Positions 16,219 through 26,646 of a stretch of 57,233 bases of DNA are shown piece after piece (within the stretch, counting starts at the first letter, position 1; every line of letters starts with the position of its first letter). The stretch comes from Spirochaetales bacterium. Lineage in GTDB: Bacteria; Spirochaetota; Spirochaetia; DSM-2461. The stretch is from contig JAFGXR010000096.1 of assembly GCA_016936555.1 (NCBI GenBank), positions 1 through 57,233 of the forward strand, read 5' to 3'. Both the position numbers and the translations under genes were made by a program. A model generated the notes under the pieces. The model was given only the letters and a program-made list of their open reading frames with translations, was not told the DNA's origin and did not search any database.

Positions 16219-17396
16219 CAGCTTGTTTTCCTGTAGAGGATCCGCCCGTTCACCATGGTCAATGTTGTTTCGAAAGAGCTGTTAAAAGAGGTTATATCAG
16301 CACGGAATCCCGGTATGAGCAATCCCCTTTCGCGATCCATTCCCAGAACTCTCGCCGGATTGGCAGTGGCCATAAGAAGAGCGTCATGGAGAGGAATACC
16401 CCAGGAAACAAGATTTTCAATTCCCTTCATCATTGTCAGAGATGATCCCGCTATCACATCATCCGATTCTTTATGGAAGACATCATCTTTGAGATAGACT
16501 TTTTCCCTGTTGGCTCTCAACTCCCCCGCTTTCTGCATGGTCGGCCCCAGAGCATCGGTGACCAGAACGATTTTATCGACCGGTTTATCGCGGTAGAGGA
16601 GATTGATAAGGGCGGGATGGACATGATGCCCGTCAGCTATGATCTCGCAGGATATTTCAGGATGAATCAATATGGCTCCGACACAGCCTGGATCGCGGTG
16701 ATGGAGTTTTCTCATGGCATTGAAAAAATGAGTGGAATGGAGAATTCCGGCCTGCATCCCTTCCAGCATGTTCTCATAAGTGGCATTGGTGTGTCCCGCA
16801 GTGAGCGTAATCCCTTTTTTCAGGCAGTAAAGAACCAGCTCCCTCATATTTTTCAGTTCCGGAGCCACCGTCATCAGTGATATCTTCCCTTCCCCCGCCT
16901 CGGCCAGGCGCTTCATAAGCGTCATGTCGACTTCCTTCAAAGCCGATTCCTCCTGGGCTCCAATCTGAAGGCGGGAGATAAAAGGTCCTTCCAGATTCAA
17001 TCCGGCGATACGGGCGCCCCTTTCCTGTCCCATGGCAGAGACTCCCGCTCTGATGGCCCGGAAAAACCGCGACTCTTCCTGAGTATAAATGGTGGGGCAG
17101 AAAGTCGTTACGCCGAAGGCGGGAAGTTTTTCGGACATTCGATAAAAAGAATCCTCTTCCCCGTCGGAAGTTTCGTAACCACCGAAACCGTGAATATGCG
17201 TATCGATAAATCCGGAACAGAGGATTCCCCCTTCCATATCGATAATTTCCCTTTCTTCCGGCAATGGCATTTTCCTGAACCGGTCAGGCCCGACGACATC
17301 TTCGATCCTTCCGTCCCTGATGAGAATCGATCCTCCGGGGATCCTTGTGATTCCCGTAAATATGTCGGCATTGGTGAGGCAGACTGTTTTGTTCAT
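16218..17396 (-). CDS. nagA: N-acetylglucosamine-6-phosphate deacetylase
   Basis: A 392-residue amidohydrolase that removes acetate from GlcNAc-6-phosphate, a step in catabolism of GlcNAc, chitin or peptidoglycan sugars. Metal and catalytic residues are visible: FIDTHIHGFGGYETSD, NLEGPFIS, TAGHTNATYENM, STHFFNAMRKL, IADGHHVHP and the catalytic Asp in LVTDALGPT. Length is normal. It heads an operon with the YesM/YesN pair, which ties that signalling pair to amino-sugar use. No nagB (glucosamine-6-phosphate deaminase) is present in the window. Confidence 0.93.
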   Translation of the reverse strand: MNKTVCLTNADIFTGITRIPGGSILIRDGRIEDVVGPDRFRKMPLPEEREIIDMEGGILCSGFIDTHIHGFGGYETSDGEEDSFYRMSEKLPAFGVTTFCPTIYTQEESRFFRAIRAGVSAMGQERGARIAGLNLEGPFISRLQIGAQEESALKEVDMTLMKRLAEAGEGKISLMTVAPELKNMRELVLYCLKKGITLTAGHTNATYENMLEGMQAGILHSTHFFNAMRKLHHRDPGCVGAILIHPEISCEIIADGHHVHPALINLLYRDKPVDKIVLVTDALGPTMQKAGELRANREKVYLKDDVFHKESDDVIAGSSLTMMKGIENLVSWGIPLHDALLMATANPARVLGMDRERGLLIPGFRADITSFNSSFETTLTMVNGRILYRKTS

Positions 17397-17445
17397 ATCA
17401 ATGATTTTATCTGAAACAGGGCTCTCTGTTCCATACTGTACGGAT

Positions 17446-20400
17446 TCATAATCTGATTCCGCTCAAGACAAAGCAATTGAAATTGTCCCGGAACCCCGCA
17501 TTTTTCAGAACGTCCCGGAATGGGCTCTCCGATACATCCAGACCGTTCACTTTTTCAACCTTTACGGATTTAAGCGGCTCGAATTCCCGACTCAGGAGCG
17601 TGCGGAAAAAGCCCAGAGCCTCCAAAGAATCAGGATGCTCCGGCTCTGTAAAGAATTGCAGTTCCCTTCCGTTTTTCAGCGAGTAGAGAAGGGGATTCTC
17701 CCCCCGGAAAACCATATGGTTCGAGGGCAGCCGTTTGGGATACCGCCCTTTCAGGTCATCGAGCCGTATTCCCGCCAGCGATGCGGGATCGGCGCAGTTC
17801 ATCCAGTACAAAGAATCCTTATCCAGCGGGTCCTTCAACTTCCTCAGAGCTTCCCAGCTGGCGAACTGCAGCCCTCTGATCCCTTCGAAAAAATATCCCG
17901 CCACGCATTCCCCCGACAGCTCCATCAGACGGAGCGTCGGAAAGACCCGGTTCCAGTTCAGCTCTTCCGTTTCCCGCTCCAGCAGCTGGCGGAAAAGAAC
18001 ACCGTACCTGAGGAAGAGCTGGCGGATAACCTCCCGGAGTCTTTCATCCCGGGAGATCAGATCTTTATCAGCCCGGATCGTTTCGGGAATGAACCAGCGC
18101 CCTTCGACAGGGCGCGAACCGACCCAGCGGCTGTAACCGCCCCGGCTGATTTTCCGGCCTCCCCTCTCCTTCTCCATATCTGCAAAACTGTCGGCGCTGA
18201 ATTTGTTGAGAATACCGCTTCGGACAGTTGAGAAATGATCATTGGAGATGGCCCCTTTCCAGCAGAGTTTCCAGAGCGATTGAACCACTTCCGTGCTGTT
18301 TTTTCCGCTGTGCTCCTTTATATCCCAGAAAGTGAACCCGCCGCGGGTATCGGGAAGTAGTTCACCGGCTGTTTTCTTTCCCCTGCGGGGAGCGATGAAA
18401 AGGCTCTGCTCTTCATAGAAACAGAACGCTATAGTTTCTTTTCCGCAGCCATACCACATGAGGGGGCTTTCCTGAAAGAGCGTATCGAGCCACGCTTTGT
18501 AATAGGGATTGAGTCTGGCCGGAAAAATCTCCTTTTCCCAGAGGGGCGCTTTGGCTCCGAAGGCAATAAGCTTTTCCAGAACGCCCCGCAGGTCATCGCG
18601 ATCCCGGCCCGGTCCCGTCAGCAGCTGGTTCTGCGCCAGAAAGAGCTGGAGCGATGCCACCGGCAGAGCCTGGAACTCTTTCCGGCCTTTACGCCGCTTC
18701 AGCCTGAAGAGGATTTCAAGATTCTCGGCGGTGCAGATCTCATCCTCTTCCGAGCCTTCAGTCAGCCGGTCAATAATCAGCTGCCCCGACTGCCGCAGAT
18801 CCTCCAGAGAATCCATAACGACCTGAAACGGCGCGGGATAGAGTCCGGCCAGGCGGCTCAGGGGAACGGGACCGAAGAATGAAAGCCACTGGGGCAGGAT
18901 TTCATCAATCTGTTCGACAAGAGTTTCAGGGGGGAACTTTTTGTCATAAATGACTGAAAAAACCAGGCGTTCCGCACTATCGGGGCTATCCCGGAAGATG
19001 ATGCGGTTCTGTATCTCCTCCAGGATATCAGCGCCATTTTCCCTGTCCCGCTTTATCGCCCCGCACAATTCTTCCCACTCACTCATGGGAAGGAAAATCC
19101 GCTCTTCTATCCAGTCATACAAATCATCGGAGCTGCCGGGGCAGTAATCGGAATAGGTCCGGGTCAGCTTGGCCTGGAATTCTTTGACAAGCTCAGGAGG
19201 CAGCATGGGCCGGAGACCCGATTCGTAGACGATTCCCTTAATCAGATCCTCATTGAGACTGGACTGCCCTCCCAGCGGCGTATCGTCTTCATACATCCTC
19301 TGGTTCGTATGGTCGTAAATAATGCCGGCGGCAAAAGGCGAAGGGGTTCGGGTCACCGCTTCGCTCACGCGGATTTTGCCCTCCCGGATTTCATCGAGGA
19401 GCAGAGCCAGAGAGGCCAGATCGAAATCGTCGCGGAGACAGGACCGCCAGGTTTCCGTCAGGATGGGAAAATCCTCGTAGCGGCTGACAGCCTGCAGAAG
19501 TTTCTTGGACCGGAGCCTGGTCAGCCACAGCGGCGTCCTCTGCTTAAAGGATTTGCGGGGCAGAAGCAGGGCCCGGGAAGAGTTGTGGCGGAAGCGCCCC
19601 CCGAAAAACATGGTGGATTCGAGCCTCCTCCGCAGAAGAGTTTCCAGATTGTCGGCATGGACAAGCGAAAGCACGTCATCGGCGGAAAACTCATGGGGCA
19701 GATCGAGAATGATCGCGTCGTCATCGCAGAAAACCTGAAGGGGATAACCCTGCTTGTCCTCCCAGGCCCGGGACAGCGCTTCGCTATAGGGATAATTGAG
19801 CGTTCCGCCCCAGAGAGTGTGGAGGATGACCTGATGGCAGTCCGTTCTGTTCAGGGGATCGTTGAAGTGCTCGATGACCAGATGATTTCTGCCGGGCAGA
19901 GCCGTCCCGGTGACATCTCTCTGCCTTTCCAGGAAGCAAAGCATCGACTGGGCGGCTTCAGGACTCATATGGAAACGGCGGCTCAGGGCCATGCCCAGTT
20001 CCGGATTATTCCAGTTTCTCTCCACATGATCCAGCAGATCGAGGATTTTCTGCGAATAGAAAAAATCCCTGCCATTGGGATCGGCATTCCAGAAGGGGCT
20101 CATGGCGCCGTTCGAATCGCCGGGACTGACTTCGACGGCGCGGTCGCCGATCCTGTCGATCCGCCAGGTCTGGGTCCCCAGCGTAAAAAAGTCGCCGGGG
20201 TTTCTCTCCCAGACGAACTCTTCATCGAGCTCTCCGATTTTGGAACCCTCTCCCTGCAGCCTCAGCTCATAGTATCCCCTGTCGGGAATGGTTCCTCCCG
20301 ACATATAGATGACCCGTTCCGCTCCGTCACGGGCCCGGGCCGTTCCCGCGGAACGGTCCACATTGAGCCGGGCTTTCAATTCGCCGATGCGTGTGTCGCT

Positions 20401-21792
20401 GTAGCGGCCGTTCAGCATATCCAGAACCAGGTCGAAATGGCGGCGCGGCAGGTTTCTCCAGTGATAGACCGTTGTAATGAACAGATAGAGCTCATCGATA
20501 TGCCACTCCTCGGTACAGCACATGGACAGGAGGACCTGAGCCAGGACATCGAGGGGATTGTCCGGCACTTTAAGCTCTTCGATCTCTCCCTCCAGAACCG
20601 CTTCGGCCGTCACAGCGCAGCCCACCAGATCGAGACCGAACATGGGAAAGATGGTCGCCCGGCTCACATCGCCGACATTGTGGCCGCCCCGCCCTATGCG
20701 CTGAATAGCTGAAGACAGGGAAAAGGGAGCCTCTATGAGCAGGACTTCATCGATGGAGCCTATATCGATTCCCATTTCGAGGGAGCTGGTGGCGACGATG
20801 GCTTTAAGCTCGCCGGCTTTCATCTTCTGCTCCACAAAATGGCGGATCTCCCGGGAGAGGGAACCGTGATGGGCGAAAGCGACGGTCTCCCCCATGTATT
20901 CATTGATCATCCGGGTCACTTTTTCTGTCTGGCGGCGGCTGTTGCTGAAAATGAGAGTTGAACGGTTGGCCCGGATCCTTTCGGCGAAAGAGGCGATGGT
21001 CGCAGGCCATTGGGATCCCTCCTCTTCGGGAGTGTCGGGAAAAGAAACGGAGAGTTCGTACTCTTTGCGGATTTGGGAGCGGAGGATCTTTACAGGACGC
21101 GGTCTCGCCGCTTCCTCAATGTGATTCCGTTTTAAAAAGCCCCCGAGCAGAGACGCGACGAGATTCATGGGCTGAACCGTAGCGGAAAGACCGATTCTCT
21201 GAAACTCGCCGTTTATCAGGGTCAGCCGCTCCACTGCGGAAAAAAGATGAACGCCTCTCTTGTCAGCCGCCACAGCATGGATTTCATCGAGGATAAGCAC
21301 TGCCAATCCCGAAAGCAGGCTCTGCGCCGCGCCGGATGTGAGCATGATATTGAGGCTTTCGGGAGTGGTGATCAGGATTTCCGGCGGCCTCCGCATCATC
21401 CGCTGCCGCTCCGAACCGGAAGTGTCTCCGCTTCTGGTCTGCACCCGGATTTCCGGAAAGGTCTCCCCCCTCTCTTCGAAAAAGGCCTTCAGTTCCTTCA
21501 AGGGCTCCGTAAGGTTGCGGCGCACATCATTATTTAGCGCCTTGAGCGGCGATATGTAAAGGATACGGACTGTTCCGCCGGGCCACTGCCCCGTCACCAG
21601 CTGATTGATGGACCAGAGAAAGGAGGCCAGCGTCTTGCCGCTCCCCGTCGGCGCCGTCATCAGGACATGGGACCGGGAAGCGATTTCCCTCCAGCCTTTT
21701 GCCTGAATATCGGTGGGAGCCTGATATTTCCGGTAAAACCAATCCTGAATGAGCGGATGAAAAAGTTCCAATGCCTGTGCCATAGCTTTCAT
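17446..21792 (-). CDS. lhr: Lhr-type ATP-dependent helicase
   Basis: A very large superfamily 2 helicase of 1448 residues, the size of long Lhr proteins. Motifs in order: APTGSGKTLASFL (Walker A), LILDEIHAVAADKRG (DEIH box), IGLSATVQP (motif III), VATSSLEMGIDIGSIDEVLL (motif V) and SAIQRIGRGGHN (motif VI). After the core come the winged-helix and Lhr-specific beta-barrel parts (to about residue 850), then a long C-terminal region that varies between lineages. Lhr proteins unwind DNA-RNA and DNA duplexes with 3'-5' polarity and are linked to repair. Start may be the first or fourth codon (both Met). It is a single gene with no clear operon partner. Confidence 0.93.
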   Translation of the reverse strand: MKAMAQALELFHPLIQDWFYRKYQAPTDIQAKGWREIASRSHVLMTAPTGSGKTLASFLWSINQLVTGQWPGGTVRILYISPLKALNNDVRRNLTEPLKELKAFFEERGETFPEIRVQTRSGDTSGSERQRMMRRPPEILITTPESLNIMLTSGAAQSLLSGLAVLILDEIHAVAADKRGVHLFSAVERLTLINGEFQRIGLSATVQPMNLVASLLGGFLKRNHIEEAARPRPVKILRSQIRKEYELSVSFPDTPEEEGSQWPATIASFAERIRANRSTLIFSNSRRQTEKVTRMINEYMGETVAFAHHGSLSREIRHFVEQKMKAGELKAIVATSSLEMGIDIGSIDEVLLIEAPFSLSSAIQRIGRGGHNVGDVSRATIFPMFGLDLVGCAVTAEAVLEGEIEELKVPDNPLDVLAQVLLSMCCTEEWHIDELYLFITTVYHWRNLPRRHFDLVLDMLNGRYSDTRIGELKARLNVDRSAGTARARDGAERVIYMSGGTIPDRGYYELRLQGEGSKIGELDEEFVWERNPGDFFTLGTQTWRIDRIGDRAVEVSPGDSNGAMSPFWNADPNGRDFFYSQKILDLLDHVERNWNNPELGMALSRRFHMSPEAAQSMLCFLERQRDVTGTALPGRNHLVIEHFNDPLNRTDCHQVILHTLWGGTLNYPYSEALSRAWEDKQGYPLQVFCDDDAIILDLPHEFSADDVLSLVHADNLETLLRRRLESTMFFGGRFRHNSSRALLLPRKSFKQRTPLWLTRLRSKKLLQAVSRYEDFPILTETWRSCLRDDFDLASLALLLDEIREGKIRVSEAVTRTPSPFAAGIIYDHTNQRMYEDDTPLGGQSSLNEDLIKGIVYESGLRPMLPPELVKEFQAKLTRTYSDYCPGSSDDLYDWIEERIFLPMSEWEELCGAIKRDRENGADILEEIQNRIIFRDSPDSAERLVFSVIYDKKFPPETLVEQIDEILPQWLSFFGPVPLSRLAGLYPAPFQVVMDSLEDLRQSGQLIIDRLTEGSEEDEICTAENLEILFRLKRRKGRKEFQALPVASLQLFLAQNQLLTGPGRDRDDLRGVLEKLIAFGAKAPLWEKEIFPARLNPYYKAWLDTLFQESPLMWYGCGKETIAFCFYEEQSLFIAPRRGKKTAGELLPDTRGGFTFWDIKEHSGKNSTEVVQSLWKLCWKGAISNDHFSTVRSGILNKFSADSFADMEKERGGRKISRGGYSRWVGSRPVEGRWFIPETIRADKDLISRDERLREVIRQLFLRYGVLFRQLLERETEELNWNRVFPTLRLMELSGECVAGYFFEGIRGLQFASWEALRKLKDPLDKDSLYWMNCADPASLAGIRLDDLKGRYPKRLPSNHMVFRGENPLLYSLKNGRELQFFTEPEHPDSLEALGFFRTLLSREFEPLKSVKVEKVNGLDVSESPFRDVLKNAGFRDNFNCFVLSGIRL

Positions 21793-21952
21793 ATTAAAAG
21801 AAATCCGTCAAAAAACAATCAGTCAGGAAAAGGATTATTCTTTTTTCCTGCTTGCCCGATCAGCGGTTCCGGCCGTCAGCCTCATCATCATGCAGGCCGT
21901 TCCGGCTATCTGGACAGCATTTTCAGAAAATGGGCCAAAAGGCTGTTTTAGG

Positions 21953-23149
21953 TTATAGGACCAGTTGTTCCAGATGACTTATATTAACGGCCATCATGGA
22001 ATCTGAAATAGAAAAAGGCTGTCCCGTATTGCATATAAGACTGTGTTTTCCCGGTTTGTGAGCTGTCCCCTTTGCAGCCAGCTCTCCCGCGATAACAGTC
22101 ATTGTCTTTATGTCACTTTTATCGGGATTTTCCGTCCATTTACACTCGGCGAAATTCAGGAATCCTCCTTTTTCAAGGATAAAATCAATTTCTCTGGCAG
22201 CCTGGTCCCTGTAAAACCAGAACGTAACGGGATTATCAGCCGTCTGGTTTATTTTCCTCAATTCGGCATAAACCAGAGTTTCCCAGATCTGCCCTTTAAA
22301 CGGTGAAACAGTGTAGTTTTCGGCGTTTACTCCTAACAAATAGCAGAGAAGACCACTGTCGCAGAAATAGATTTTCGGTGATTTGGCCATCCTTTTTGAA
22401 ATATTGCTGTACCATGGCTCAAGCAGGACGATCTGATTGGAAGCCTGGAGAACACTGATCCAGTCATTTATGGCCTTCACGGAGACCCCGACATCCCGGG
22501 CCAGATCACTTTTATTGAGAATCTGACCGCTCCGGGGGGCGAGCGCCCGGATAAAACGCTCAAAATCCCTTAGACTGACGACATTAAGGATCTGCCTGAC
22601 ATCGCGCTCCAGATAAGTAGCCAGGTAAGAACTGTAAAAGGAGGCAGCCGGCAAATCGGGAACGCGCCAGAGCTCGGGGAACTGTCCCCGGGTGATGAGC
22701 TTTATGAGTGATTCTCCCGATAAGATACTATCGTTCTTTTTCCTGATCTCCTGCCAGCTCAAATTTTCCAGATCAAGAATAACAGAACGTCCGGCCAAAC
22801 TGTCGGAAACCTCTTTCATCAGATTGAATTTCTGGCTTCCTGTCAGGATATACCGTCCCATATTATGTCTGTTATCATCGACTTTTCTTTTCAAATGGCG
22901 GAACAGTGCAGGGGCATATTGAACTTCGTCAATTATTAGCGGAGTTCGATAGGATCTGAAAAACTCATCGGGATTGTTTTCCGCCATGGCGGCGGTACTT
23001 GGCAGATCAAGAGACACATAGTTATAGCCGGGAAAAGTTTTCTTAATTAGTGTGGTTTTCCCTGTCTGCCGGGCGCCGCATATGGTAACAACAGGAAAAA
23101 ACCGAACTAAATTGTGTATTTTATCAGAATATTTCCTTTCATAATACAT
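21953..23149 (-). CDS. AAA ATPase with DUF4143 C-terminal domain (first copy)
   Basis: A P-loop ATPase of 398 residues. Walker A is CGARQTGKTTLI, Walker B PLIIDEVQYAP, and YILTGSQKFNLMKEVSDSLA is the sensor region. The C-terminal DUF4143 part ends with a PD-(D/E)xK-like core, AREIDFILEKGGFLNFAECKW. The family is widespread, usually solitary, of unknown function and often patchily distributed. I used the ATG at 23149; a TTG three codons earlier also opens the frame. An inverted repeat overlaps the start region. A second, diverged copy lies at 38495-39652. Codon and base use are more AT-rich than in the neighbouring lhr gene, consistent with acquisition. Confidence 0.88.
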   Translation of the reverse strand: MYYERKYSDKIHNLVRFFPVVTICGARQTGKTTLIKKTFPGYNYVSLDLPSTAAMAENNPDEFFRSYRTPLIIDEVQYAPALFRHLKRKVDDNRHNMGRYILTGSQKFNLMKEVSDSLAGRSVILDLENLSWQEIRKKNDSILSGESLIKLITRGQFPELWRVPDLPAASFYSSYLATYLERDVRQILNVVSLRDFERFIRALAPRSGQILNKSDLARDVGVSVKAINDWISVLQASNQIVLLEPWYSNISKRMAKSPKIYFCDSGLLCYLLGVNAENYTVSPFKGQIWETLVYAELRKINQTADNPVTFWFYRDQAAREIDFILEKGGFLNFAECKWTENPDKSDIKTMTVIAGELAAKGTAHKPGKHSLICNTGQPFSISDSMMAVNISHLEQLVL

Positions 23150-23151
23150 AA

Positions 23152-23186
23152 TTAACAATTTTAACCTGTGAAGTTATAATTGTCAA
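23152..23186 (-). promoter_or_regulatory. Inverted repeat before the first DUF4143 ATPase
   Basis: TTAACAATT (23152-23160) and AATTGTCAA (23178-23186) pair at 8 of 9 positions around a 17-base centre. On the minus strand the outer arm starts TTGACA, a good -35, so the repeat may be an operator within the promoter. The second DUF4143 gene also has a palindrome at its start, but the sequence is different. Confidence 0.5.
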
Positions 23187-23238
23187 CTCAGCAAAAGAAG
23201 ACTTCCTGAAACCGGCAGGACAGGACATCCTGCCTAAA

Positions 23239-23745
23239 TCAAATCTCCACCTCATCGACAGGTGTCTCATCATCGACGAGAAACCACTCGTTATCGGCGA
23301 ACTCCTTCGATGAGATCTTATCGATCGGCATCTTCAGATACTTGCCCGTCGCCGTAACCGCCACCTGGCCGTCGGGGAGAATGATCTCTCCGGACCCCTC
23401 GAATATGGCGCCCCTTTCCGAGGTGATCCGTCCGACGACCTTCAGCTCCTGATTAAGGGGAACGGGCTTTTTATAACGGAGAGTCAGCTCCGCCGTGACG
23501 CCCCACACCGTATCTTCATAACGGGACATGATGGCCCGGCCGATCACCTCGTCGAGAACAGCCGATGCCATGCCGCCGTGGAGCCGGTCGGGATAGCTCT
23601 GATGCTGGTCCCGTGGGGTAAACAGCGCTACGACCTCATCATTTTCCGTTTCGTAAAACCTGGTTTTCAGACTCAGGTCATTATCGATGCCGCAAACCAG
23701 ACACATTCTGGAATTGTTCTGTTTGGATTTAATGGAATGTTTCAT
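23239..23745 (-). CDS. PaaI-type hotdog thioesterase family protein
   Basis: A 168-residue cytosolic protein of the hotdog fold. The core DRLHGGMASAVLDEVIGRAI with the preceding YPD and the strand TAELTLRYKKPVPLNQELKV match the PaaI/YbgC-like acyl-CoA thioesterases; the Asp/Glu within AVLDE is the usual catalytic acid. The N-terminus carries a CLVCGIDND pair of cysteines, seen in some family members. The natural thioester is unknown. It starts 19 bases after the TldE gene on the same strand and may be co-transcribed. Confidence 0.8.
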   Translation of the reverse strand: MKHSIKSKQNNSRMCLVCGIDNDLSLKTRFYETENDEVVALFTPRDQHQSYPDRLHGGMASAVLDEVIGRAIMSRYEDTVWGVTAELTLRYKKPVPLNQELKVVGRITSERGAIFEGSGEIILPDGQVAVTATGKYLKMPIDKISSKEFADNEWFLVDDETPVDEVEI

Positions 23746-23764
23746 TGCGCCATTATACCGGAAA

Positions 23765-25063
23765 TCAGACTCCTGTCACATGCCCCTTCGGATACATCAG
23801 GATTTTCGGTCCCATATAGTTTTCCTTCTGAGTTGTCTCTTTTGACAGATAGATTTCGTGGTGGATTTTAAAGAGATTCTCCGAAATGGATGCGCCCGTA
23901 ACAGGAACGATTTTCTCTCCGTCGAAATACCGCCCGAGCCGGATTTCCCCCCCGAAATCTCCGGTAAGAGGATTCATCAGGAAATCGGAAAAACTCACGA
24001 CTTCGAAGTAGGGTTCGCTCCTCAGCTCTTCCATCGTCCGGGAACCGCCTTCGACTTCCATATTCCGAATGGTTCCTGTCGGCTCCAGACCGAGATAGGA
24101 TGTGTACTGAAGGGAACCGTGGAATTTCCTGACCACACCATCCTTATATATAAGCTGTTCCGATAGAGGGAAGCCGTCATTATCATAAGGGGCTGACTTG
24201 GGAGAATTGGCCATAAAAGGATTCAATCTGATATTCAGCAAATCACCCGTTACGGTCTCTCCCTGAAAAACCTTACCGATCTCGGCCCGGGAATACTGAT
24301 CGTAAACGGCCTGGGCATTAGTCTGGTTGACATAACAGCCCATGATCTCCTTTAGGGCTTCCGTATTGAGTATTACATTGATATTTTTCAGCTCTTTTGA
24401 GGGGGCCGCCAGGGCTCTGTCACGGCTGTTTTCAATCTGGGCTTTAGCTTCCTCTTCAATCAGTTCGGGACAGTAGTCGGAAAAGCCGATGATCTGAAAC
24501 AGCTCTACCGATTCATTGTTTTCATTCCAGTCGGTAATCAGTTCGATTTCCCCGTTGTACTTTTTATAGCTGACATCGACGCCCCGGGAGTTTACAAATC
24601 TCACATCCGATTTATTGATGAAAAACTCGGCTGAGTTGACACCGCCAAGATTTAAATTGTCATACTTGAAAACGGCTTTCTGAAATCCGCTCATCATTTC
24701 CATAAAGTCTTTACTGGCGAAGTCGCTTTTTAAACCGGGCTGGATCCTGTCTGTCGGCTCCACCAGGGGATAATAGGGATTTTTTACAAATGACGCCGCC
24801 AGAAGACCGGTCTCAAATCTGGAGACCAGTTCCTGTTCTGTCATTTCAGGGGAGAGCTCGAATGTAGCCGAGCCCGTATATTTCACACCCTCTTCCTCGA
24901 AGTTTTTATAGAGAGTCACTGTGTATTTCCTGACTTTTTTCCCTCTGTTCATATCCAGTTCTTTCCGGATAAAGAACAATTCCTTCGACAGGACCTCTTT
25001 CTCCAGAATTTTCCAGTTATCCGCTTCAACGCTGTTCAGGGCTTTCTTAATCAATTCAATCAT
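23765..25063 (-). CDS. TldD/PmbA family, TldE-like subunit
   Basis: A 432-residue member of the TldD/PmbA family that lacks the HExxxH motif, so it corresponds to the non-metal TldE (PmbA) partner. Family features include VNSRGVDVSYKKYNGEIELI, the KSAPYDNDGFPLSEQLIYKD region and the C-terminal GDFGGEIRLGRYFDGEKIVP followed by TGASISENLF. TldD and TldE form a heterodimeric protease that digests unfolded or leader peptides, acting in peptide maturation and in antitoxin turnover. The start overlaps the TldD stop by one base, so the two are made together. Confidence 0.88.
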   Translation of the reverse strand: MIELIKKALNSVEADNWKILEKEVLSKELFFIRKELDMNRGKKVRKYTVTLYKNFEEEGVKYTGSATFELSPEMTEQELVSRFETGLLAASFVKNPYYPLVEPTDRIQPGLKSDFASKDFMEMMSGFQKAVFKYDNLNLGGVNSAEFFINKSDVRFVNSRGVDVSYKKYNGEIELITDWNENNESVELFQIIGFSDYCPELIEEEAKAQIENSRDRALAAPSKELKNINVILNTEALKEIMGCYVNQTNAQAVYDQYSRAEIGKVFQGETVTGDLLNIRLNPFMANSPKSAPYDNDGFPLSEQLIYKDGVVRKFHGSLQYTSYLGLEPTGTIRNMEVEGGSRTMEELRSEPYFEVVSFSDFLMNPLTGDFGGEIRLGRYFDGEKIVPVTGASISENLFKIHHEIYLSKETTQKENYMGPKILMYPKGHVTGV

Positions 25064-26487
25064 CAGGCCAGTCTCCCTCTGGTTTTGAGATAGGGTCCTC
25101 CGATGGAGGTCTTTACCATTTCCTTATGTCCTTTCCCGCAGGCTCCGCCGCCCTTCAATTCGATATCGCCGGAAACCATGGAGATGTTCTGGAGCAGATC
25201 GGGCACATAGCCGGTCAGATAAACCGGAGAAACGACCTTCCCCGTCAGTTTTCCATCTATGATCTCTTTCCCCCGCGAGGCGACGCACTGGATTCCCCAG
25301 TTTTTCGGATCCTCCATCCCGCTGGAATAGCTCTCGAGAAGATACCCCTTCTTGATGGAACTTATCATATCATCGACGGAATCGGAGCCCGGTCCGAAGA
25401 ATGTATTGGTCATTCTCGCATAGGCTTTTCTCTCAAAAGATTCCCTTTTCCCGTTACCGGTGGGAACGGTTCCCAGCTTCATGGCCGACAGCAGATCGGA
25501 TAGACCGGCTTTCAAAATCCCGTTTTCGAGAATCTGAGTGTCTGTTCCCAAAGTCCCTTCATCGTCGAAAAGATAGGAGGAGACTTCCACGGCCGATCTG
25601 GCCCCGTCGTACATCTGAACAACCGGAGAAGCGACTCTTTCATTCATATACTCCTCGGCCTTGGCCCTCTTTTTGACGAACATATCCATTTCGACGCCGT
25701 GTCCGAATGCTTCGTGGGCAATCAGCCCCGCCATTTCGGGATCGCAGATAATATCGTATTCTCCCGGAACGACAGGATCTGCCGTTAACAGCATTTCCAG
25801 TTCAGCTACGGCATTTTCGACACCCTCTTTCATCTCATCGAGAAGTTCAAGGCCCTTGAGTCCCGAATAGGATTTGAAAGCGTATTTCACACCTTTTTCA
25901 TTTTTACCTATGGGAACCACTGTTCCCGTAGACCAGAAATAGGACTGCTCCAGATCCTTTTTCCCGGAAATAAAGATTTTAGAGACCTGGGCATAATCAT
26001 AAACGGTGTTGAAATTTATGAGGTTCCCGGACAATCCCATACCCCTCTCATAGATGGATGACAGGGTACTGATAATCTCTTCAGGCGACCTTTCATCGGG
26101 ATGGATTTCAATTTCGCCGAAAAAAGAATCTTTAATGGGATCCTCCTCAATCACCGGATACTCCAGAAAACTGATTTCATCACTTTCCAACAGACCGACA
26201 TCATCGGTCACAATTTCCCGGATAGCCCTTTCAAGCGCATCAAGGTCACCGATCTGATTAAAAGAGTACTCGGAAAAACCGGTTCCGTTGTAAACCCGCG
26301 CGACGAACCCCCTCTCGTTCCAGAATGAATCCTCAACGGACGTGCTGTTTTTCTTGATCCGGTAGGTGGTCCCCCGCGTATCCGATCCCAGAATCGAAAC
26401 ATAAGCGAAATCCGCCGATAAGCGATTCACAAGATCTTTCATATTATCTTTGTTCTGTTTCAGGAATTGAGACATTTGAACTTTCAT
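25063..26487 (-). CDS. tldD: TldD metalloprotease subunit
   Basis: A 474-residue zinc-peptidase subunit. The metal motif HExxxH is visible in GLIAHEAFGHGVEMDMF, and a downstream conserved region with VASPVVQMYD and SSYLFDDEGTLGTDTQILEN matches the family. The C-terminus with GGACGKGHKEMVKTSIGGPY carries a Cys and His typical of the active site cleft. With the TldE subunit it forms the protease compartment. A promoter for the minus-strand operon must lie in 26488-26640, where I see no strong hexamer pair. Confidence 0.92.
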   Translation of the reverse strand: MKVQMSQFLKQNKDNMKDLVNRLSADFAYVSILGSDTRGTTYRIKKNSTSVEDSFWNERGFVARVYNGTGFSEYSFNQIGDLDALERAIREIVTDDVGLLESDEISFLEYPVIEEDPIKDSFFGEIEIHPDERSPEEIISTLSSIYERGMGLSGNLINFNTVYDYAQVSKIFISGKKDLEQSYFWSTGTVVPIGKNEKGVKYAFKSYSGLKGLELLDEMKEGVENAVAELEMLLTADPVVPGEYDIICDPEMAGLIAHEAFGHGVEMDMFVKKRAKAEEYMNERVASPVVQMYDGARSAVEVSSYLFDDEGTLGTDTQILENGILKAGLSDLLSAMKLGTVPTGNGKRESFERKAYARMTNTFFGPGSDSVDDMISSIKKGYLLESYSSGMEDPKNWGIQCVASRGKEIIDGKLTGKVVSPVYLTGYVPDLLQNISMVSGDIELKGGGACGKGHKEMVKTSIGGPYLKTRGRLA

Positions 26488-26646
26488 CGATTCATAACTC
26501 CTGTAATGGTAATTTCAACTATCCATCGTAACACAGCTTTCTTCAATTTTGAACATTTAAAAAGAAAATCCCCCGGACATCATGCCCCTGTGAATTATCT
26601 GTCAGAAAAAGTATGACCCTAAACACTCCCGCAGGCTTCTCTTTCC